Part shown: positions 28,801 to 36,749 of the stretch, in pieces
Position numbering within the stretch: the stretch's first letter is position 1
How the letters are laid out: every line of letters begins with the position of its first letter
Origin: Pseudoflavitalea sp. G-6-1-2
GTDB lineage: Bacteria; Bacteroidota; Bacteroidia; Chitinophagales; Chitinophagaceae
Reading direction: 5' to 3'
Assembly: GCF_012927185.1 (NCBI RefSeq)
Contig: NZ_JABBGB010000003.1
Location: 1,426,001-1,490,000 of the forward strand
Length of the DNA: 64,000 nucleotides
Program-made: the position numbers and the translations under genes
Notes under the pieces: generated by a model
What the model saw: only the letters and a program-made list of their open reading frames with translations
What the model was told of the DNA's origin: nothing
Database searches by the model: none

Positions 28801-30754
28801 TGCTCCGGCTACACCGGCCACTTATGCAGGTGCCGTTTCTAAAATGTCCAACGGAACCGTACCAGGTTCGGTGAACAACCGCATTCTCGATACCGATGGT
28901 GACGGTGTTCCGGACTTCATCGATATCGACAGCGACAACGACGCCATCTTCGATATCATCGAGCTCGGCGGCGCTGACTTCGATGGTAATGGCAGGGTAG
29001 ACTTCGTTGGCGCATTCATCAACAGCGATCCTGATGAAGATGGTTGGATCAACCTCTACGATGCTGATACTGATAACGACGGACTGCTCACAGGCCCAGG
29101 CGAAGGAACTGCCAAAGCCCTCGTGATCTCTACCGATGCCAATACCGACGGTATTGCTGATGGTTGGAGTGATGGCCCGGGTACCAATACATTCCAGGTT
29201 GATTTCGATAACGATCTCCGCATCAACAGCCGCGATCTCGACAGCGACAACGATGGCATCAACGATGTTCTCGAAGCCGGTGGCGCTGATCCCGACGGAA
29301 ACGGTCTTATCAATACTGGCACACCAACTGTTGGAGCTTCAGGTTATGTAACCGGATTAACCAATCCGCTGATCATTACCACACCTGATTCTGATGGAGA
29401 TGGTCGTCCGAATGATAATCCTGATCCAAACATTTCAGATTACCAATCCGGAAATCCTGCTCCGTTCAGCTTCCGTCCTGATCAGGATGGCGATACAAGG
29501 CCAAACTTCCTCGATCTCGACAGTGACAACGATGGCATCGACGACCTCACCGAAGGTGGTGTAGACAGAGATGGCAACGGTGTTGGCGATGCTGAAACAC
29601 AGGATGCCAATAAGGATGGAATGATCGATAACCTTGCAGACGCTGACTTCGACGGTATCGCAGATGCTGTTGATTTCAACGATGCAGCATACGGCGATGG
29701 AAAAGCTCCAACCGGAACATCAGATCCAAGAAATACAGATGGTGTTGATCCTAATCCAACATTGCCAGATTCTGACAACGTGCCGGATTACATGGATCTG
29801 GATAGCGATAACGACGGCGCATACGATGTCTATGAAGGTGGTAACCCATCTACCGATGCAGTACACGATGGTATTGTAGACTGCGCAGGCGGTAATGCAG
29901 CTTGTGATACTGACGAAGATGGTATCAGCACACCTGTAGATGCTGCACCTGCTTCCATCGGCGATGGTTCCGGACCAACACTGCCTGATACAGACGGTGA
30001 CGGTACGCCAAACTACCGCGACCTCGACAGCGATAACGATGGTATGCTCGACGAAAACGAGTACCTGCTTACAGACATCGACCTCGATAACGACGGCCGT
30101 GTTGATGGAGTAGATCTCGATGGAGACGGTCTTATCAACGTACTCAATGTAGATGCGAACACAGTATTCGGTGGTAGTCCACAACTGCTTTCGCCGCTGC
30201 CAATTACACTCACTGAGTTCAAAGGAACTGCCAACAACAAAGCTGTATTGCTGAACTGGTCAGCCAGCCTCGAATTGAACGCAGACCGTTATGAACTGCA
30301 GAGAAGCAATGATGGCAATACATTCGAGAATATTGCATCAGTGCCTGCGAAGAATTCTTCTGTTGGTAATGATTATGCTTACACAGACTGGACAGCTTCC
30401 AGCGGCAATAATTATTACAGACTGAGAATGGTAGATAAAGATGGTACTTACAAATTCTCAAACATAGTGGTGATCAAGTTTACCGGTAACCTCAGTGCCA
30501 ATATCGAAGTGGCTCCGAATCCGGTTCAGACTCAGTTCATCATCCGCTTTGCAGGACTTGAAAAAGGCATCTATCGCATGCGTCTCTTCAACCAGCTTGG
30601 TCAGGAAACATTTGCTCAGGAAATTTACCTCAACAGCAATGTACAGACACAAACGATCGCTCGTCCGTCTGCACTGCCTTCCGGTACATACTGGCTGAGC
30701 ATTACTGATAAGAACAACAATCGCGTTAAATCAATGAAACTGCAATTCAGATAA
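25844..30754 (+). CDS. Giant secreted FG-GAP / calcium-repeat protein with T9SS sorting tail
   Basis: A 1636-residue protein with a signal peptide (MRTFTKLAMLIVTVLFAGYLPAQ). A region at about 60-250 (NVLYSPKDVKWSSTFAIQGI) is followed by seven FG-GAP blades (about 285-850; for example GYGVAGLGDLNGDGFDDIAV and LFGWSVAAGDVTGDGRPDVIVG), enough for one integrin-like propeller. Blades five and seven have lost the DxDxDG calcium loop. A run of acidic thrombospondin-type-3-like repeats (about 857-1445; DTDGDGVPDFIDIDSDNDAI) should bind many calcium ions and form a stiff stalk. The last 190 residues are an Fn3-like piece and a type A C-terminal sorting domain (EVAPNPVQTQFIIRFAG), so export by the type IX system is expected. 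Likely an adhesin or surface-layer protein. Confidence 0.88.
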   Translation: MRMRTFTKLAMLIVTVLFAGYLPAQYNGPQFNVHAAPAPPAKGNSLLTKELPEGISQDWFSSTVENLKKMEYNFRPGSQKTVQVVNTANRVGFDVQHDALTVNNVLYSPKDVKWSSTFAIQGIGREKFDLLKSLSYTKEINGSEMVYKYANFDIQYLNDEKGLRQNFIVKNAPAGEGQLKVHMSIKGDLQPELQSANKLVLQTKNRKQETKFIYDGLKVWDANQQLLAAHMELDQHSNALTIVVDDKNAVYPVTIDPLTHTPDWATSADGVLPGILTSLQLQVDAAYGYGVAGLGDLNGDGFDDIAVYSPTCIDVIGPTNFASAGAVFVYLGSATGLPLVPSKVLRSQTPIAGALFGWSVAAGDVTGDGRPDVIVGAPLDMVSIDFGGPLGILSGTVGAVHVFNGATITTAPNPLARITFNTTTITNLGIAKNQLFGFSVGYVNDINADGKGEIITGTPVYEGVSLTTGAKIGGAFIYLSNPGNTFTNVVSLKPPTGTQLGLSAAVQAILVPVIGNVLWTTVVAPLVNPILNAQQIDGVLYGWAVDGTGDYNNDGIPDVVVGAPGGGSVTALLGAVLGSLSGAVQGALSGQVLGGQAYIYKGLGTAAGADPDYIARLQASSSGLLSNAANFFGFKVLGARNGAGVRTGAVLVGAPLGGTLTNVLSLGLKAGNIHVFKKSVGAIPTPVVSDQRLETPRNTSILTLLSSLAIKPSILYGTAMDNMYDVNKDGIGDLIVGEPLSTGVDVAALSADALGGMAHVYLGKADGTYYPYPVWSVGARNDGILSLNAASMLGFSVAGAGHVRGALARPRALVGAPGRALDFSSLLNIPGSLGTLLGFAAGGNGLGKAYTFDLGSVLDHDDDGVTDSVDVDDDNDGIADRYEFGTSFNAFFTPTNDPAKDDDGDGIPNYMDPNNPQGGGLNAAGICVNYDTDGDGVPNNFDLDSDNDGVADVIEAGAVDADGNGRIDCVGGCDADVDGLLNSVDVAPATPATYAGAVSKMSNGTVPGSVNNRILDTDGDGVPDFIDIDSDNDAIFDIIELGGADFDGNGRVDFVGAFINSDPDEDGWINLYDADTDNDGLLTGPGEGTAKALVISTDANTDGIADGWSDGPGTNTFQVDFDNDLRINSRDLDSDNDGINDVLEAGGADPDGNGLINTGTPTVGASGYVTGLTNPLIITTPDSDGDGRPNDNPDPNISDYQSGNPAPFSFRPDQDGDTRPNFLDLDSDNDGIDDLTEGGVDRDGNGVGDAETQDANKDGMIDNLADADFDGIADAVDFNDAAYGDGKAPTGTSDPRNTDGVDPNPTLPDSDNVPDYMDLDSDNDGAYDVYEGGNPSTDAVHDGIVDCAGGNAACDTDEDGISTPVDAAPASIGDGSGPTLPDTDGDGTPNYRDLDSDNDGMLDENEYLLTDIDLDNDGRVDGVDLDGDGLINVLNVDANTVFGGSPQLLSPLPITLTEFKGTANNKAVLLNWSASLELNADRYELQRSNDGNTFENIASVPAKNSSVGNDYAYTDWTASSGNNYYRLRMVDKDGTYKFSNIVVIKFTGNLSANIEVAPNPVQTQFIIRFAGLEKGIYRMRLFNQLGQETFAQEIYLNSNVQTQTIARPSALPSGTYWLSITDKNNNRVKSMKLQFR

Positions 30755-30785
30755 AAGAACTGCAGATCAATTAAGATGTACTAAA

Positions 30786-30822
30786 GAAGCGGCCGCCTGA
30801 AAAGGTGGCCGCTTCCTTTTTT
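30786..30822 (+). terminator. Strong intrinsic terminator after the giant secreted protein
   Basis: A 12-bp GC-rich stem (GAAGCGGCCGCC with GGTGGCCGCTTC, one G-T pair) has a 6-nt TGAAAA loop and is followed by a T7 run, 32 nt after the stop codon. Confidence 0.95.
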
Positions 30823-30838
30823 ATGCGGCAACAACTGC

Positions 30839-30871
30839 TTTGCATATTTTATTCAAATAGCATTTACTTTG
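30839..30871 (+). promoter_or_regulatory. Possible promoter of the methyltransferase gene
   Basis: TTTG (30839-30842) and TACTTTG (30865-30871) lie 22 nt apart, close to the Bacteroidota -33/-7 arrangement; the -7 is one base shorter than TAnnTTTG. The start codon is 19 nt downstream. Confidence 0.35.
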
Positions 30872-30890
30872 CAGGCTTACAATAAAGCCC

Positions 30891-31532
30891 ATGGCAGCAC
30901 CTCCCGAACTACAGCATATCGAAAGACCTGGTTACTCCATCGATCTGTTTATTCCCGATGCAGCAGAAGTTCAGCAGACTTACCTGTTGCAGAAAGAAGC
31001 AGGAGAGAAGCCTCATTTTCCATACTGGGCTAAACTATGGCCAGCTGCAATTGCAATGAGCGATTACATTCACCAGCATCCCGAAACTGTACAAAACAAA
31101 ACAGTGCTCGAACTCGCTGCCGGATTAGGCATGCCCGGCCTGCTGGCTGCACGTTATGCGAAATCTGTTTGCTGCAGCGATTACCTGCAACCCGCAGTGG
31201 ACGTTATGGCTGCATCAGCCGCTCACTCAGGGCTTTCCAATATATCCTGCGCACTGCTCGATTGGAACAATCTTCCCCCAGCTATCGAAACAGATGTACT
31301 GCTGATGAGTGATGTTAACTACGACACTGCTGAATTCGATCAGTTGTACAAAGTGTTGCTTTCTTTCCTCACTCGCGGAACAAGCATTCTTCTTACTACA
31401 CCGCAACGGCTCATGGCCAAACCTTTTATTGAAAGCCTGTTGCCATTCTGCACGCAGCAAACTGAAATGGTAGTGGACTATCAGGAACAGCAAATTGCCA
31501 TCAGCATTCTTCAATTGCAACAGTTTCGATAG
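30891..31532 (+). CDS. Class I SAM-dependent methyltransferase (Methyltransf_16 type)
   Basis: A 213-residue soluble protein. The pre-core motif PYWAKLWPAAIAMSDYI and the SAM-binding motif VLELAAGLGMPGLLAARYAK (about 74-93) are those of the METTL/nicotinamide-N-methyltransferase-like group, many of which methylate lysines of other proteins. LMSDVNYD is the post-I acidic segment. The target is unknown. It stands alone between a strong terminator and a 471-nt intergenic stretch. Confidence 0.85.
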   Translation: MAAPPELQHIERPGYSIDLFIPDAAEVQQTYLLQKEAGEKPHFPYWAKLWPAAIAMSDYIHQHPETVQNKTVLELAAGLGMPGLLAARYAKSVCCSDYLQPAVDVMAASAAHSGLSNISCALLDWNNLPPAIETDVLLMSDVNYDTAEFDQLYKVLLSFLTRGTSILLTTPQRLMAKPFIESLLPFCTQQTEMVVDYQEQQIAISILQLQQFR

Positions 31533-32003
31533 GCATAATTTGAGTATGTTGATCAACGTTATGATACTGATTTCCATTAATGGGAGATTATTCGGTTGTA
31601 TTTAACTGTGTGCGGTTACAGTTATTCCATTTCTGAATACTATCCATAACCGCAAATAAAAAACCGTGAAAAAATCCTTTTGTTATATCTCATAAATATG
31701 TAGGTTAGCATCACATCAGTGAAACACTTGCATTCAATGCAATCCCTGTAAAATGTTTTCAACTGATGCTTTCAAGTCTCCGGTAAGATTCTGATTATTG
31801 CATTCCGATTTTTTATTACGACTCTCCATCATAAACCATGTTCAGGTTTTCGAAACGGGATAACATGAACATGCGCCAACTCCTCCGTACTTACTGATTT
31901 GTCAGGTTATCTCAATAGCCTGAATGCAGAACACTGCAGCATATTGCGCACGCAATGGGCAGGGAAATGTTTTGCCAAAACATATAATCATTAAAACCTG
32001 AAT
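31533..32003. other. 471-nt regulatory region before the redox operon
   Basis: There is no supported ORF. It holds a weak stem AACTGT/ACAGTT (31604-31623) after the methyltransferase gene, the nested inverted repeat at 31837-31873 described separately, and a 7-bp palindromic element (ATGTTTT GCC AAAACAT, 31967-31983) 20 nt before the first start codon. The length and palindromes suggest dedicated control of the seven-gene operon that follows. Confidence 0.55.
31837..31873. repeat. Nested inverted repeat, candidate operator
   Basis: Perfect 8-nt arms CATGTTCA (31837-31844) and TGAACATG (31866-31873) are separated by 21 nt. The spacer contains the smaller palindrome TTTCGAAA. The spacing is too wide for a simple helix-turn-helix dimer but suits two dimers or a looped site. 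It lies 131 nt before the operon's first start codon. Confidence 0.5.
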
Positions 32004-32435
32004 ATGATAACACTAAAAAGTGGTAACAGTACTTTTTTGAGTATCTCCATTTGCCTTACCGGATTCAGTGAAATCGAGTTGCTGAGTACCGGCAAGCTGG
32101 ATACCTATTTCAATGTTATGCTCGATCAAAGCAATCTGGCAGTTGCAGAATCATTTCTTAACGAAGCTGCCGCATTGCTGAAAAAGTACAAAGATGATCC
32201 TGATACACTGCAGGATGAAATCAACACCAATCTGATGCCCGATTCGATGTATGGAGGGATCGCCAAAAACATTATCAGAATGTGGTACCTGGGCTGCTGG
32301 GGCAATACAGTGATTGCCCCTCAAACCTACACTCAGGGCCTAATCTGGGGCGTTGTGGGAACTCATCCTCCCGGTGCCAAACAACCCGGCTATGCTTCCT
32401 GGAGCCAGGCTCCCTTTGAATCCACTATCAAATAA
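32004..32435 (+). CDS. Small subunit of FAD-dependent alcohol/sugar dehydrogenase (FAD-SLDH family)
   Basis: A 143-residue protein. The start FLSISICLTGFSEIELLSTG and the tail KNIIRMWYLGCWGNTV match the small ('hitch-hiker') subunit of membrane-bound sorbitol and FAD-glucose dehydrogenases. In known systems this subunit carries a Tat signal and takes the catalytic subunit through the membrane; no twin arginine is seen here, so the complex is probably cytoplasmic. It lies 19 nt before the GMC gene, its likely partner, and is the first gene of the operon. Confidence 0.78.
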   Translation: MITLKSGNSTFLSISICLTGFSEIELLSTGKLDTYFNVMLDQSNLAVAESFLNEAAALLKKYKDDPDTLQDEINTNLMPDSMYGGIAKNIIRMWYLGCWGNTVIAPQTYTQGLIWGVVGTHPPGAKQPGYASWSQAPFESTIK

Positions 32436-32454
32436 CCAGTAAACAATATCGTAT

Positions 32455-34422
32455 ATGAAAAGCAAAGTTTACGATGTAGTGATTGTAGGATCCGGCATCG
32501 CAGGTTCCGTAATGGCTAAAACACTTTCGCAGGCAGGCAAATCTGTTTTGCTGCTCGAAGCAGGGCTTACTGCCGGACTTAACACCGACAAGAACGGCGT
32601 CTATTATAACTACATGGATTACCTGAACACATTTTACAAAGCGGGAGCCAAAACGCCCAACTCTCCGTATCCCAAAATCAAAGATGCACCCAATCCCGAT
32701 GTACTGGATGTTCAGGCGATCACCGCTACCAATAGTCCCAGTACAACTGGTTACCTGGTTCAGGCAGGCCCGCTGCCTTTTGCCAGCGATTGCCTGCGTG
32801 GCCCCGGCGGAACAACGCTTCACTGGCTGGGATCCACTCCAAGAATGCTGCCCAACGATTTTAAAATGAAAACACTCTATGGTCAGGCAGTCGACTGGCC
32901 TTTCACATACGACGATCTCAAACCATATTACGAAATGGCCGAATTCGAGATCGGCGTTTCCGGAGATGTGGATGGTCTCGAATGGCCCAATACTCCACCA
33001 GACAAACAGGCTGCTAAAACAAAACAGGCCTACGGAAAGGATTATGTTTTTCCGATGCAGAAAATCCCTCAGAGTTTTCTCGATGCACAGGTGATGAAAA
33101 TTGTTGACGTGGTAAACAAAAAGAAACCTGTTGAGATGGGAGGGAAAACCTATCAGATCGAATTCGCTGTAACACCACAGGGGCGGAATTCCATTCCCAA
33201 TCCTGCTTATCCGTTTGTAGAAGTTGTTTGGGATAAGAAGCAAAAGAAACTGCTGTTGCAAAAAGATATGTGGTGGAATGTAGAAGAAAATAAACTGGAA
33301 GTGCTGAAGGATAAAAGCAAATACGAATACCTGCCGGTTGGTGCAGTATGGGATCCGCATACCGGCCGCCGTTGCGAAGGAAATGCAAGCTGCGTACCTA
33401 TCTGTCCGGTTCAGGCAAAATACAATGCACTGAAATCGTTGTACAAATCGAACAAGAACAAGATCACCATCAAAACGCAATCTGTTGCATCGCGGGTTCT
33501 GTATGAAGATAAAACCGGAAAGGTCACCGGTATCGAATACAAGACCTACGCCATGGGCGATTCTCTCACCTATGAAACCAATATCGCCAAAGGCAAGATC
33601 TATGTGCTGGCAGCAAGTGCCATCGAGAATGCAAAGATCCTGCTTGCTTCCAACGCCGCCAATTCGAGCGATCAGTTAGGCAGAAACCTGATGGACCATA
33701 TGTGCCTGCTCACATGGGGACTGCTTCCGGTGAAAGCTTATCCGTTCAGAGGTCCGGGGTCTACTACCAATATCTCCAGTTTCAGAGACGGACCTTTCAG
33801 AAAGGAGCATGCCGCCTGCATTTGCCCGGTAGACAACTGGGGATGGGGATGGCCCACATTCGCTCCCGGTTCCGATCTCGAAAATGCACTTACACAAAAT
33901 ATCTCAGGCAAAGCATTGCGCAACAGACTGGCCGATACGGTGCCTCGTCAGATTTTGCTGCATTACGAGTGCGAACAATTGCCGGAACCTGATAACCGCG
34001 TAACCATCGATCCCAATTACAGAGATCAGTTGGGTAATTATCGTCCCGTGATCCATTACGATGCATCGGAGTACATGAAAAAAGCATTTGCCTCTTACAA
34101 GCATGTAAACGATCAGTTGTTTGCAGCAGCCAATATTCAGGATTTCACCGGCTATGGAGCAAATGTAAATCCCGACTTCGTTGGCTACAAAGGCAATCCA
34201 TACAATTTCTGGGGAGCCGGCCATATTGTTGGCACACACCGAATGGGAGCTACAAAAAAAGATTCAGTGGTGAACAAAGACTGCCGCACATGGGATCACG
34301 AGAATCTCTATCTCGCGGGTTGCGGCAATATGCCAACATTGGGTACATCCAATCCAACACTCACCACCACAGCACTCACCTTCAAAGCTGCAGAAGCTAT
34401 TCTTAAACATTTAGAAAAATAA
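32455..34422 (+). CDS. GMC-family FAD oxidoreductase with likely [3Fe-4S] site
   Basis: A 655-residue catalytic subunit. The N-terminal Rossmann motif VIVGSGIAGSVMAK (G12, G14, G17) binds FAD. GPGGTTLHWLGSTPRM is the GMC signature region. C307, C313 and C317 (RCEGNASCVPICPVQAKYN) have the spacing of the [3Fe-4S] ligands in bacterial FAD-glucose dehydrogenases. H595 (GTHRMG) and N633 (TSNPTLTT) are the catalytic pair that takes hydride from an alcohol. It probably oxidises a hydroxyl group and passes electrons through the cluster; no cytochrome subunit is encoded nearby, so the acceptor is unknown. The next gene starts 3 nt after its stop. Confidence 0.92.
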   Translation: MKSKVYDVVIVGSGIAGSVMAKTLSQAGKSVLLLEAGLTAGLNTDKNGVYYNYMDYLNTFYKAGAKTPNSPYPKIKDAPNPDVLDVQAITATNSPSTTGYLVQAGPLPFASDCLRGPGGTTLHWLGSTPRMLPNDFKMKTLYGQAVDWPFTYDDLKPYYEMAEFEIGVSGDVDGLEWPNTPPDKQAAKTKQAYGKDYVFPMQKIPQSFLDAQVMKIVDVVNKKKPVEMGGKTYQIEFAVTPQGRNSIPNPAYPFVEVVWDKKQKKLLLQKDMWWNVEENKLEVLKDKSKYEYLPVGAVWDPHTGRRCEGNASCVPICPVQAKYNALKSLYKSNKNKITIKTQSVASRVLYEDKTGKVTGIEYKTYAMGDSLTYETNIAKGKIYVLAASAIENAKILLASNAANSSDQLGRNLMDHMCLLTWGLLPVKAYPFRGPGSTTNISSFRDGPFRKEHAACICPVDNWGWGWPTFAPGSDLENALTQNISGKALRNRLADTVPRQILLHYECEQLPEPDNRVTIDPNYRDQLGNYRPVIHYDASEYMKKAFASYKHVNDQLFAAANIQDFTGYGANVNPDFVGYKGNPYNFWGAGHIVGTHRMGATKKDSVVNKDCRTWDHENLYLAGCGNMPTLGTSNPTLTTTALTFKAAEAILKHLEK

Positions 34423-34425
34423 TTT

Positions 34426-35670
34426 ATGCCTACAGGAAAACTCGAACAGAACGAAACCGATTCAAAACGTCAGTTGCTGATACCGGATAACTGGGATGCG
34501 CCACCTGAACCCGGACAAACTGAAATGGCTGCGTACTACAGTGATTCTCCAGCCATGGAGCCGATCGGCAATGATAATTTTAAAGTGAAGCTGGAAGAAT
34601 TGAAAGATCAGTTGCAGACTGCACTGGAACTGGAGCACTCTACCATTCCACCTTACCTCTGCGCACTTTATTCCATCAAAGCGGGCACTAATCTGATGGC
34701 AGTTGAAATAATCAAAAGTGTGGTGCTCGAAGAAATGCTGCACATGATTATGGTGGCCAACCTGCTGAATTCCGTTGGTGGCAGTCCGCAGATCGGGGAG
34801 AAGGAGCTCGATAAGAAGAATAAATTCATTCCCGCTTATCCTACCAGCCTTCCCGGAAATGTAGATCCCACGCTGGTTGTAGGGCTTGAACCCTTTTCGA
34901 AGCACAGCATCAAAACATTCTGGAAAATAGAACACCCTTTGGGAGGTTATCAGCTTCCTGTACAAATTGATACCGATGGAATAACCTATCCGAGTATTGG
35001 TGCATTCTATGAAGCGCTGGTTCATAACCTAAAAGAACTGGAAGCTGTTGCGCAGAAAAAAGGTAAAACCATCTTCACCGGCAAGAAAGAAAAACAGGTA
35101 GGTCCCGAACATTACTATGGTTCCGGTGGCAAATTGTTTACGGTTGAAAATCTTGAGGATGCATTGAATGTGATCAAGGAAATAGTAGGACAGGGAGAAG
35201 GAACCCTCGGTTCCATATTCACAGAACCATTCAGGGATGGAAATGAAGACTATCTCATTTTCGGATCCGATGTGGAAGACTTCGCGCATTACTTCCGCTT
35301 CAAAGAAGTTTACTACGGACGATTTTATGCCACCACCGACTCTGCCCACAAAAAGAGCAAGAACAAAGGACTTCCTACCGGCGAAGAGTTTGCTGTGGAC
35401 TGGGATGCAGTGTACAACATGAAGCCCAACATAAAAATGAAAGACGTTGCAAAGGGGCCTCTGTACGATAAGATGGTTGATTTCAACAAAACCTATTCAG
35501 CGCTGCTCGATAATATCAATGCAGCCTGCAACGGTAATCCTGCTATTCTTCAGGAAGGCATCATGCTGATGTATCAGCTGAAATACAAAGCAGTTGAATT
35601 GATGAACATTCCTATCGGCGACGGATACATGGCAGGGCCAAGCTTCGAGTACATCACCACAAAAAAATAG
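34426..35670 (+). CDS. Ferritin-fold protein related to VioB/RebD iminophenyl-pyruvate dimer synthase domain
   Basis: A 414-residue soluble protein. Residues about 55-260 form a four-helix ferritin-like core with LQTALELEHSTIPPYLCALY (E70, H71) and VVLEEMLHMIMVANLLNSVG (E102, E103, H106), a carboxylate-type metal-binding pattern. This pair of motifs is typical of the ferritin-like domain of VioB and RebD, enzymes that couple two imine molecules in violacein and rebeccamycin synthesis. The tail (about 300-414) is helical. It is packed between the GMC gene (3 nt) and an unknown gene (3 nt). The metal, substrate and reaction are inferences from family and context. Confidence 0.8.
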   Translation: MPTGKLEQNETDSKRQLLIPDNWDAPPEPGQTEMAAYYSDSPAMEPIGNDNFKVKLEELKDQLQTALELEHSTIPPYLCALYSIKAGTNLMAVEIIKSVVLEEMLHMIMVANLLNSVGGSPQIGEKELDKKNKFIPAYPTSLPGNVDPTLVVGLEPFSKHSIKTFWKIEHPLGGYQLPVQIDTDGITYPSIGAFYEALVHNLKELEAVAQKKGKTIFTGKKEKQVGPEHYYGSGGKLFTVENLEDALNVIKEIVGQGEGTLGSIFTEPFRDGNEDYLIFGSDVEDFAHYFRFKEVYYGRFYATTDSAHKKSKNKGLPTGEEFAVDWDAVYNMKPNIKMKDVAKGPLYDKMVDFNKTYSALLDNINAACNGNPAILQEGIMLMYQLKYKAVELMNIPIGDGYMAGPSFEYITTKK

Positions 35671-35673
35671 CTT

Positions 35674-36711
35674 ATGTCGAACAACGGAAAGAATCCGCTG
35701 GACCTGCTCAATATTGCAGGCCAGCGGCAACTGGAAAGTATCATCGATCTGGAAGAAAACAAAGCGCCTGGAATAACAGGCGCACAGGAAACAGTACCTA
35801 CAACAGCCACATTGGGGTTTCTGCAGAATTTACCGGGCACATGGGTAGGTACAGGTTTCAATCTGATTGAACTGCCCAATATGAATCAGATACAGCCCGG
35901 GCCTCCGCCACCTGAAAAGTTCAAGGTGATGATGAATGCCACTTCAGAAACATTGGTCATTTCAAAGATCGCGGGAGAGATCATCAACCGGGGAAATGCA
36001 CAGGGAGATATTGGGTTTATGGGGCTCCACTACCTGCAACAGATAAATGATGTGAATCTGCCACAGGGCCAGAATGGCATCCATCTCGAAACCGGCCTCT
36101 GGCTGAATGTTCCAGCCTCTACTTCTCCGAATGTGCAGGCAACCGTTGCCCGTCTCGGATCGATCCCACATGGTGATTCTTTGCTCGCAACGGGTTTGGC
36201 CCTCTTCGGCCTGGGAGGGCCTTCAATTCCCGATATAGATTCAACTCCCTTTACAGTTGATCCGAATTATAATTCCCGGGTCAACGATCCGCATCCCACC
36301 TATCTTTCCATCCTTCAAAATGCAGTTCCTCCACCAGGCATTCCCAAAGAAGCGATCATGAATCCCAACATCATCCTTAAAAATGCCATCGAGGGTCAAA
36401 CCATCATTGATACCACTACCATTTTTCTGGATGCCAATTTTATTCTTGGAGTGGGAAATGTATTCGAACCTGCCAGTCAGACCGGCAATATCGTCAACAT
36501 TCCATTTGTTGACACCAATGCAAATGCCATGAGCTTCACCGCCATCTTCTGGATCGAAACTGTGCAGGGACCCAATAACACCACCTTCCTTCAGTTGCAA
36601 TATTCACAGCAGGTGATCCTTGATTTCCCTGTGTTCGGTAGTGATGGTAAAACAGTAACAGATCTGAAATGGCCGCATATTTCCGTGGCAACACTCAGGT
36701 TACAACCATAA
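35674..36711 (+). CDS. Unknown operon protein, possible lipocalin-like fold
   Basis: A 345-residue protein without signal peptide or membrane segment. Residues about 50-70 (FLQNLPGTWVGTGFNLIELP) contain a G-x-W motif like that at the start of lipocalin/nitrobindin barrels. The sequence then alternates short strands with many Pro, Asn and Gly (NAMSFTAIFWIETVQGPN, FLQLQYSQQVILDFP near the C-terminus). I cannot place it in a named family. Its location, 3 nt after the ferritin-like gene, indicates a part in the same pathway, perhaps binding a hydrophobic substrate or haem; that is a guess. Confidence 0.7.
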   Translation: MSNNGKNPLDLLNIAGQRQLESIIDLEENKAPGITGAQETVPTTATLGFLQNLPGTWVGTGFNLIELPNMNQIQPGPPPPEKFKVMMNATSETLVISKIAGEIINRGNAQGDIGFMGLHYLQQINDVNLPQGQNGIHLETGLWLNVPASTSPNVQATVARLGSIPHGDSLLATGLALFGLGGPSIPDIDSTPFTVDPNYNSRVNDPHPTYLSILQNAVPPPGIPKEAIMNPNIILKNAIEGQTIIDTTTIFLDANFILGVGNVFEPASQTGNIVNIPFVDTNANAMSFTAIFWIETVQGPNNTTFLQLQYSQQVILDFPVFGSDGKTVTDLKWPHISVATLRLQP

Positions 36712-36749
36712 AAACATTGCAGATCACTGCTCCATTAAATCAATATTCT

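Noticed and set aside
28415-30180. Tandem acidic repeats considered as a DNA repeat array or CRISPR-like array
   Set aside because: The repeats are conserved at protein level with variable spacing and codon use, as expected for calcium-binding repeats; there are no uniform direct repeats with unique spacers.
28103-30184. Several minus-strand ORFs opposite the calcium-repeat region
   Set aside because: They mirror the repetitive GAT/GAC codons and give Ser/Ile/Val-biased products without domains.
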